Below are positions 57,005 to 64,000 of a DNA stretch of 64,000 nt, piece after piece (position 1 is the stretch's first letter; every line of letters begins with the position of its first letter). Made by a program: the position numbers and the translations under genes. The stretch comes from Cryptomeria japonica (taxonomy: Eukaryota > Streptophyta > Pinopsida > Cupressales > Cupressaceae). The stretch spans positions 876,811,594 through 876,875,593 of the forward strand of contig NC_081409.1 in NCBI RefSeq assembly GCF_030272615.1, written 5' to 3'. A model generated the notes under the pieces. The model searched no databases. It was not told where the DNA came from and worked only from the letters and a program-made list of their open reading frames with translations.

Positions 57005-60000
57005 ATGGCTTTTTCATCCAATATCTTTACTCCTTTGATGGTGGAAATCAAGAACCGCCCTCATCTTGAATTCAAGAACCACCCCTTCAAATATATTTTG
57101 GGTGAACCTTTGGGAGCCTTCTCAAGAATTTGCCATGGTGTTCTTCACACCAAAGACATTAGGGCATACATTCACTGTGACATCACTGAGCTTGGGGATT
57201 TTGAGTTATACTATGTTTTCATTGAGAACCTCATTACGGATAACCAGATGAAACCGGAATTTGCCCACTTACAGAGGAAAGGTTTTACTCAACTCATGGA
57301 TTTTCCCACATTTGATGAGGCGAAATGGGTCTGATACATTTTGATCCGCATTCATGGTGAATTCATCTGTTTGGACTTCCTCTATGAAATCATAGAGGAA
57401 GTAATCTAAAACATCACTTGCCTGCACAAGATTGGAGGTCTACCCGACCGTAGGTGCAAACTCTCCAATGCCAAACTTTGCAAACTCACCAAAGCCACTT
57501 TTGATGGTCATTCGATGAGAGTTGATGATGTGATGGAAATTGATGTTAAGTTTGCCAAAATGATAATTGGTTACAAAGTTTACTAGTCAAACCGATTGAA
57601 CTTTGTCTCTAGAAACAATATTTTGATTGCTCACCAAATGGTAAAGGAGGATGCACACTACAATCTTTGTGGTGTGATGTTGAAGGAGCTAATGTCAAAC
57701 CTCTATAAAATCAAACAAGATAGGAAAAACACTTTTCGATATGGTTCCTTTGTTATCTGTTTAGCATTCTACTTTTTGGGTACTATTCCCGGTTATGGGA
57801 AGATTCAATGGGCTTTTGATCACCTAGTAGCTACCCAGATAGCCCAAATTTTGGATAAACAGGGGGATAAATAGAGTAAAGATAATTTATGGGCATTTTT
57901 CAAAACTTTTCAAGAAGAAATGAAGAATAGGTCTAGGATTCCTAAAACTATAGTAGAAAAATATATAGATACAATATGTTTTATGGTGAATAGGATGAAT
58001 GCATGATGGAAGCAGTCCAACCTAGAATAGTCTAGATCATGCCTATGGGATACGAGGTGGATGAGGCCACACTGGATGCTTATGCTCAAAATCTACTACA
58101 AGCACCAGTTGATGAAAAAGAGGATAAATTTGGCACAACCCGGGAAAAAGGGCTAAAGGTTCACCAAGAACAGGTTGCACCAGCTATCAGGAAGAAAATA
58201 ACTATGGTTGCAGCTGAAACTCTAATAAGTGAAGGGCATGATAGAACATAAATAGAACAAAAAGTAAAAATCCTTGAAGCCCAAAGGAAAGAAGAAATGA
58301 AACAGAAAAGGAAGGAAGAAAGGGAATCCAGGAAGGCATCTTAGGCCACTCTCAATGTGGTCCAAATATCCATTGAGACTTCCAAGAAACTAGAAGGATC
58401 TTCAGCTGACCCTACCAGTCCTAACCGACTGAGTCAACAAAGAGAAAATAAAAGGCAGCCCAACAATATATGATAGTCTCTTATGAGGAAACAAAATCAA
58501 ATGAAGATATCAAGGAAGTTTTAAAGAAGAAAGGTATATTTGCAAGGGTAGTGAGGGAGAAGAAGGAAGAGAAAAAGAAAGAACCTACTAAGGAGCCTCC
58601 TCAGAAACTCAAAATTACCATTGTACATAAACACAAGCCCAAGTCTGATGAGCAACCCAAACCAGAAGCCAAGAGAAGAATCAGTAAGAAGAAAATGGAT
58701 GCTCAGGATTTAATTGATCAGATTATTAATGATGGTAATTTAGACAACATTCCTCAATCAAGATATAACAGAATAGCTTCCTCAATCTATTATATCTTGA
58801 TTCTTTTAGTAGAGCATTGATTGAATTAGAGAAAATTTTGCCTAAGGAGTTGTATGATAAGACAGAGGCCAGGAAATTACATGCTCAAACTCTGGACTAG
58901 CAAATAAAAGAGACATAATTGGTTAATCTTTGTCCAACAATAACCCATCCAGAGATGGCAGATTTAATAAATAAAATGAGCTCATATAAATTTAATCCAA
59001 AGCACAAAATAAATAACCTAATGTTGGAAAGGTTTGATGAGATTTGAAAGGAAACCATAAACATTTGGGTGAGAATTATTTTAAAGTTTGGGATATAAAT
59101 TGAGCCCCAGTTTTTTATAGTCTCAAAACATACAATTACCAGGGGATAAGAAATCGACATCAACAAAGGAATAAAGTGTAAATACAAATCAACCGACTAG
59201 CACTCCACCGGATACCACTGTATCGGCTAGTGAGTCAAATTTTGTAGGAGAAGATACCCCGATAGACAATGTACATGATACATAGGCAAATATAGATAAA
59301 GGTAAATATAATAAAGTTATAGAGGATGTATAGGATCTAGATAGGGCACCAAGTGGTGAAGCTACTGGTGCACAAGAAATAAAGGATCCTAAGGATACCT
59401 ATCTAGTAGACAAGGGAAAGGAAACTGTGACAGAGCTCTCTTCCGGCTTGGGAATTTACACTTCAACCATAGCCAAATGAAATTTGTCACAATTTTCTAT
59501 CAGTTTTGACAAGCCATACCACAAGATGTCTCTAGCACAGAAATTTTGGTGGCAGCAACACGTCAAGCTCAAGCAACCCAAGAGTTGGCTCATGAGGAGT
59601 CAAAAAACATAGAATTAATTAAACACAATTTTTAAGTTTTGAACTGATTGGTACCTAAGTTCTAGGCTCAAGATAGTGCAAGCTCATCTGACAAATTGGA
59701 GGAGATTATTAATTTTATTCCAAAGTATTATGATTCTTTACTCAAAATTTCATTAACTGAGGCTAAAGAAAAATTTGTTGACGTCCAGAAATAGACATTT
59801 TTGCAAATAATTGAGTCTGAAAAGGGGAAACTCCAAACTTGCTTGCAATCCATTGATGCAACATTGGCGAAGGGAGGTAAGGTATACAAGACTTGTCTAT
59901 ATTTTGCTAAGCTCATAGCCCCTATAGACAAGCAATTGTCAGATTGTAGGAATAATTTTATTCATATTTCTAACTCTTACAACCCGACAGTTAACCTAAC

Positions 60001-60145
60001 TAGCTCATTAGATGGTCCAATTTTGGTAGTCATGGATCAAATTTTGAAATTAGAGAAGGAAAGGGATAGTATAATAAAGAGAGAAAATGAGCTCTGGAAT
60101 CTCATTGGTCCCCGGTTGGATACTTTGTTATTTCATAAGATATAA
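57005..60145 (+). pseudogene. Unknown ORF2 of element 2, homologue of the element-1 ORF2
   Basis: ATG at 57005 (MAFSSN), as element 1 starts MAS. After stops (e.g. 57332-57334) the conserved domain follows: IIGYKVY, RLNFVSRNNILIAHQMVKED, LYKIKQDRKNTFRYGSF, FYFLGTIPGYGKIQW and, in another frame, PMGYEVDEATLDAYAQNLLQ. These align in order with the element-1 ORF2 (GYKTFSASRINFVS, QMIKED, IKQD, FYFQGYFPGVGDVQW, PMGYEVMYDMLEGYA). A Lys/Glu-rich region (58,290-58,700) and a C-terminal part (59,801-60,145) follow. Several frameshifts are present. Function unknown. Confidence 0.75.
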
Positions 60146-60527
60146 TGTATTTCTAATATGTAGAAGGAGGATCCCACTACATTAGAAGCAATTGAATATT
60201 ATGCCAGTCTCTTAAATGGATTCACCTCCATTATTGACTCTCTTAAGAAAGGTTGGGATACTTATTTTTCATTTTTGTAATCTATGTATGCAAACATTTT
60301 GAAACTTGTATAGAACCAACATGTGTGTATAGCTGTACAAAAACATTTTGTGGGCACTCTGCTTTGCCATTGATGTCAAAGGGGGAGGAATAAAGTGAAA
60401 AATGTATATATTTATCAGGGAGAGTATCAGATGTATATAGAAGATTCATGTACAGGTCAGGATGTGTAGATTCAGAGGCAGATTCCATGACATCATCATT
60501 TTTCACATGAGTGTTGCCATCAATGCC

Positions 60528-60538
60528 AAAGGGGGAGA
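60528..60538 (+). other. Polypurine tract of element 2
   Basis: aaagggggaga one base before TGTTGGC at 60540, identical to the tract in element 1. Confidence 0.9.
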
Positions 60539-60539
60539 T

Positions 60540-61182
60540 TGTTGGCAATTGACACTCAATCGATAAGGGTTAATAGAATTTTGGGTTGTTATTGATGGAA
60601 ACTCATCTCTAGGTGTTGATATTATTTATTGGGATTCATTGATTTATCAATTTTCTTTGTTTGGGTTAACCAACATTCACTTCACTCAACCGGTATTCAC
60701 TTTGCTTCACAAACGGTTAATTCTTAATCCCGGTAACGTGTATTTGGAACCCGGTTATGGATAGGACCCGGATCAGAGATCTTGTGGCCCTGATTATTTA
60801 TTTCATTGAATTTATGGTAATAAGTGAAAGATGATATGATTATTTGGATTATGTATGAAATACCTTGTGACCCGACAACCAACAGGATTATATTTTTCAT
60901 TGAAGCATGGTGAAAAGTTAGAAGGGTATTTAAGGAGATCCTTTTAGTGATGGATTAAACAAGTTTTGGAATGCGATTTTGGTTGTGAATATTTTAGAGA
61001 TTAATGATATGCTCTTTGGTCAGTGAAAGGAAGCGTTTGTGTGCAGTTTCACGTCCACAATGTAAACCGATAGCAGAACAGAGAAGAATAGAGCATTAGC
61101 AAAACTGATACATAGGGAGGGTTAATAGAGCATGAACCAGAACTTATCTAGCATGGTTAGATGCATATTATCAGTTCATTTT
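60540..61182 (+). mobile_element. Right LTR of element 2, interrupted
   Basis: Collinear with the left LTR from TGTTGGCAATTG to gttcatttt, then similarity stops abruptly at the copia LTR end. Confidence 0.9.
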
Positions 61183-61538
61183 TGTTTGTAATTGAAGAAG
61201 TTGAGAAATACAACTTCAGAGATCCCAAGAACACCTACAAGCAAAATACCTTTCACAAGAGAAGAGTGGAGGCAAAAAATAATAATGGCTCTGAAGAAGA
61301 AGATTATCATTCAGAGAGGGATTAGAATAAAAAGTGCAATACAATCCTTATAAAAAGAGAATATGAAACCCTAAAGAAACCCTACAGGGATAAAGTGTAT
61401 TTAAAAATTAGAATAATTATTAAATACTTACCATATTATTAAATGCCTAAGTTTATCTTAAGCATAGAGGATAATAGACTAAATAATAGACTAATAAGTA
61501 AATAAATAATAATTAGCTAATACACGATAACTCTAACA
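61183..61538 (-). mobile_element. 3' LTR of the copia element (356 bp)
   Basis: On the minus strand it runs TGTTAGAGTTATCG to TTACAAACA. A pure G run (cttaagggggg) precedes it. No partner LTR is in the window. Confidence 0.85.
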
Positions 61539-61550
61539 CCCCCCCTTAAG
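61539..61550 (-). other. Polypurine tract of the copia element
   Basis: Minus strand atcttaaggggg then gg, directly before TGTTAGAG. Confidence 0.8.
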
Positions 61551-61849
61551 ATGAACTTAGGGAGTAGCTAAAAAAACTAAATGCATGAAGCAAAATACAA
61601 CTACATGATGAAGACAAATTTGGGTCCCGACAACAAATCCTGATGAGGTACCCAATCACAACCAAATCTCTATGAACCGGAGAAATAGAGAAAACCACAT
61701 GGGAAAAACTATAATCCAAAAAGAGATAGAAAAATGATGCTAAAAAACATGAAGGAAGGAAGGCCTCAATGAGACCCCCCAAGGACAACTTCTTTTGCCC
61801 CAAGCATAGAGTGCAACTAAAGATAACATGGAGATGTGAAAGGTTTAGT

Positions 61850-62500
61850 GAAGATGTCAACAACCTGCCCTTTGTAGGAATGTACTCCAAGATGAGAAAG
61901 CCATCTTGAATCAACTGTTTGATGAAGTGCATGTGAAGCTGAATGTGTTTAGTCCTCTGGTGCTCTAGTAGGTTGTGGTAAATGGGAATGGCACTTGGAT
62001 TATCATACTAAAGAATAGTGGGACTATCAGGAGGGAACCCAAACTCAACCATCAACTATCAAAGCCTAAAACCTCCTGACTAGCTGACACCGCTGCTCGA
62101 TACTCAACCTTTATAGATAATAATGCAATAGCAGACTTCTTCTTGCAAGACCATGTGATAGGACCAAAATTGAGGCAAAAAACAAAGCCAGAAGTAGACT
62201 TCTGATCATGAGCATCACCAGCCCAATCTGAGTTAGTGAAGCCAACAATCTAAGGCAATCATGAAGTATAGTGAATCCCAAACTATGTAGTGCTCCGAAT
62301 GTACCTCAAAATATGTTTGGAAACTTTCCAATGGCTCTCATGAGGATCATGGGAGAACCTAGAGACAAGAACAACTGCAAAGGAAAGATTCGGGCGCGTA
62401 TGTGTAAGGTACAACAAACTGCCAACCAACTACCTGTATAAGGTAGGATCCACAAAAGGTATAGAACAAGTGGTAGACAAAACAACACCTAACTGAAAAG
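61850..62500 (-). pseudogene. Copia RNase H and C-terminus of pol
   Basis: On the minus strand, NSDWAGDAHDQKSTSGFVF and GPITWSCKKKSAIALLS are the characteristic copia RNase H motifs, here around 62,225-62,130. Further along, MHFIKQLIQDGFLILEYIPTK corresponds to the C-terminal end of pol. Stops and frame changes occur throughout, for example after TASQ-like sequence near 62,080. Confidence 0.85.
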
Positions 62501-62659
62501 GTGTGGGTGCAGGATTGCAAGCAAGAATGTCAAATCTGTGAAGTATATCAAGAGCATACTTCTGCTGAAGTATGGAATTCCCATCAAAAGACTAAATAAC
62601 CTGTAGGGCCAAAAAATAGTCTAGAAGGCCAAGATCTATCATCTCTAACTGCTCCATCA

Positions 62660-63200
62660 AAGCTCTCTAAATATCCTAAAACAAAGAGGATGAGCTACTA
62701 GTAATGATAAGATCATCAACATATATCACAAGGATAACTATATCATCCCCCTGACACTGAATATAAATTGTTGGATTGGAATGACAACGTGTGAAGAGTG
62801 TGGAGAGCAAAAAAGAATCTACAAACCAAAGAGGAATCCTACACAAATCCCTGAGGCTACTCCAGATAGATCTCCTCATGAAGATCTCCATGCAAGAAGG
62901 CACTCTTCACATCCATCTGAAAAACTGTTCATTCCTGTGAAGCCACAAGTGAAAGTACAAAGCGAATAGAATTCATCTTGGCGATAGGAGCAAAGGTCTC
63001 AGAGTAATCAATACTCTCCATTTGAGAAAACCCCTTCGCAACAAGATGTGCCTTATACTTATTAATGAAACCATTTGTAGCATACTTGGTATGATATAAC
63101 CACTTGCACCAAACCAAATTTCTTCCTTTCAGAAGAGTACAAAGATCCCAAGTATGATTCTTCATCAAAGAAAATACTCCTCATCCATGGCCCAATCCCA
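62660..63200 (-). pseudogene. Copia reverse transcriptase
   Basis: On the minus strand: NHTWDLCTLLKGRNLVWCKW, YKAHLVAKGFSQ, YSETFAPIAKMNSIRFVLSL, a frame change, DVKSAFLHGDL with the first catalytic Asp (near 62,920), and VIYVDDLIITS with the YVDD box at 62712-62723. A stop or frameshift separates the two catalytic parts. Confidence 0.88.
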
Positions 63201-63542
63201 CTCTAGGTGACCTATTGCCTCTGAAAATTTTAGAAGATCATCTAAAATGGCATGACTCAAAAGACTAGAACCAAATGTTTGTGCATGAGTATGATGAGTT
63301 TCTTAAGGATCACCTACCATAGAACTAACAACATCAACTGTAAACTGAGCCCACTTGGGCAAATGCTAAGCTGCAGGTGGTGGTGGTGGTGGAGATGGCA
63401 AACCATCATCTGCATCATCCTCAAAGAATAAGGAATCCTCAAAAGTTGAAGAGGGAGGAGGCAGTGAGGGAGAAGCTGGTGATGGAGAATCCATCTAAGG
63501 AAGGCGCTCATCAAACTAGACATCCCACCTAAACAAGACCTC

Positions 63543-63848
63543 TCAAGAATCCAGATCAAACAACCTGTACACCTCAACATCCTCATAGTAGCCAACAAAT
63601 ATGAGTGGTCGACTCTTTCTCTCCATGGCTTTCCTCTGAGCATCTAGAATAAATTCCCAAGCCTCACTATCAAAAACTCGGAATGATGAAACATTAGGCT
63701 TGATATGGGACCAAGCCTCCTTAGGAGTCATCTGGCACAATGCCTTATGAGGCATCTGATTCTGAATATAAGTGGCACAATTAACTACATCATCCCAAAA
63801 GAAGGCTGCATAGAATGTGACTGAAGCATACAATTGACCATCTCCCAT
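63543..63848 (-). pseudogene. Copia integrase, C-terminal part
   Basis: On the minus strand: FFWDDVVNCATYIQNQMPHK, TPKEAWSHIKPNVSSFRVFD and KSRPLIFVGYYEDVEVYRLF, the usual copia order after the catalytic Glu. The preceding catalytic core lies toward 64,000. The linker to RT (63,200-63,543) is shifted out of frame and partly low in complexity (Ser/Pro/Asp-rich). Confidence 0.85.
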
Positions 63849-64000
63849 AGTGTTTTGTTCTTTCTCTCAGCAACACAATTCTACTGAGGAGTGTGAGGAA
63901 CTGATAACTGATGCTACAAACCATGCATTGTGCAGAAATCTATAAAAGCCCGATTCACATATATTCTCTCCCATTATCTATCTGTATCCTTTGGATAAAA

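Larger units (their letters stand above)
54446..61182 (+). mobile_element. Second pol-less LTR retrotransposon with gag and unknown ORF2 (element 2)
   Basis: Same plan as element 1: LTR, primer site, coiled-coil gag with zinc knuckles, spacer, ORF2 and polypurine tract (aaagggggaga), then the start of the right LTR. The right LTR is interrupted at 61182 by a copia element; its remainder and the TSD lie beyond the window. LTRs and proteins are diverged from element 1, so this is a related but distinct family. Confidence 0.85.
61183..64000 (-). mobile_element. Ty1/copia retrotransposon, minus strand, 5' part outside window
   Basis: On the minus strand: integrase end, RT, RNase H, polypurine tract, 3' LTR. 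It is inserted in the right LTR of element 2. The gag, protease and most of integrase lie beyond 64000. All domains are broken by stops or frameshifts. Confidence 0.9.

Overview
This window reads as repeat-dominated nuclear DNA of a land plant with a large genome. The evidence is plant LTR-retrotransposon lineages, an L1-type LINE with a terminal RNase H, a PLS-type PPR pseudogene and a plant mobile domain (PMD) gene. Very long AT-rich intergenic DNA and layered, slowly decaying LTR elements suggest a gymnosperm; that is inference, not proof. I see no intact single-copy host gene and no rRNA, tRNA or CRISPR locus.

Layout. (1) 1-9.3 kb: the 3' part of a Ty3/gypsy Tat-lineage element, with broken pol (RT, a degenerate RNase H, an added archaeal-type RNase H, integrase). 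On the opposite strand, between pol and the 3' LTR, lies a two-exon PMD gene with good splice sites and an intron full of tandem repeats. (2) 9.3-11.1 kb: the end of a second LTR element. (3) 11.1-15.5 kb: AT-rich non-coding DNA with a G-box cluster. (4) 15,555-23,220: a structurally complete LTR retrotransposon (TSD TAACT) with a zinc-knuckle gag but no pol; pol is replaced by a ~1,070-codon ORF of unknown function. (5) 23.7-25.2 kb: a PPR pseudogene on the minus strand. (6) 25,962-27,167: an inverted solo LTR of the same family (TSD TATAC). (7) 27,388-39,555: a 12.2-kb non-coding element with ~4-kb LTRs (TSD CAAAC), a LARD by structure. (8) 39.6-42.2 kb: intergenic DNA with an RNase H relic. 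(9) 42.2-53.15 kb: a LINE whose 5' half is tandemly triplicated. (10) 53.2-54.4 kb: a decayed ORF of unknown identity. (11) 54,446-61,182: a second gag-only element with a diverged homologue of the unknown ORF. (12) 61,183-64,000: a minus-strand Ty1/copia element inserted into the right LTR of element 11.

The most novel system is the pair of pol-less elements (4 and 11). Both have an initiator-Met-type primer site, a coiled-coil/zinc-knuckle gag, a spacer, and a second ORF homologous between the two families. They would need reverse transcriptase and integrase in trans. Second is the antisense PMD gene, whose intron contains seven small inverted repeats with compensatory stem changes. Reading frames nearly all carry stops or frameshifts, so most copies here are fossils. 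The architectures, TSDs and shared protein patterns are read directly from the sequence.
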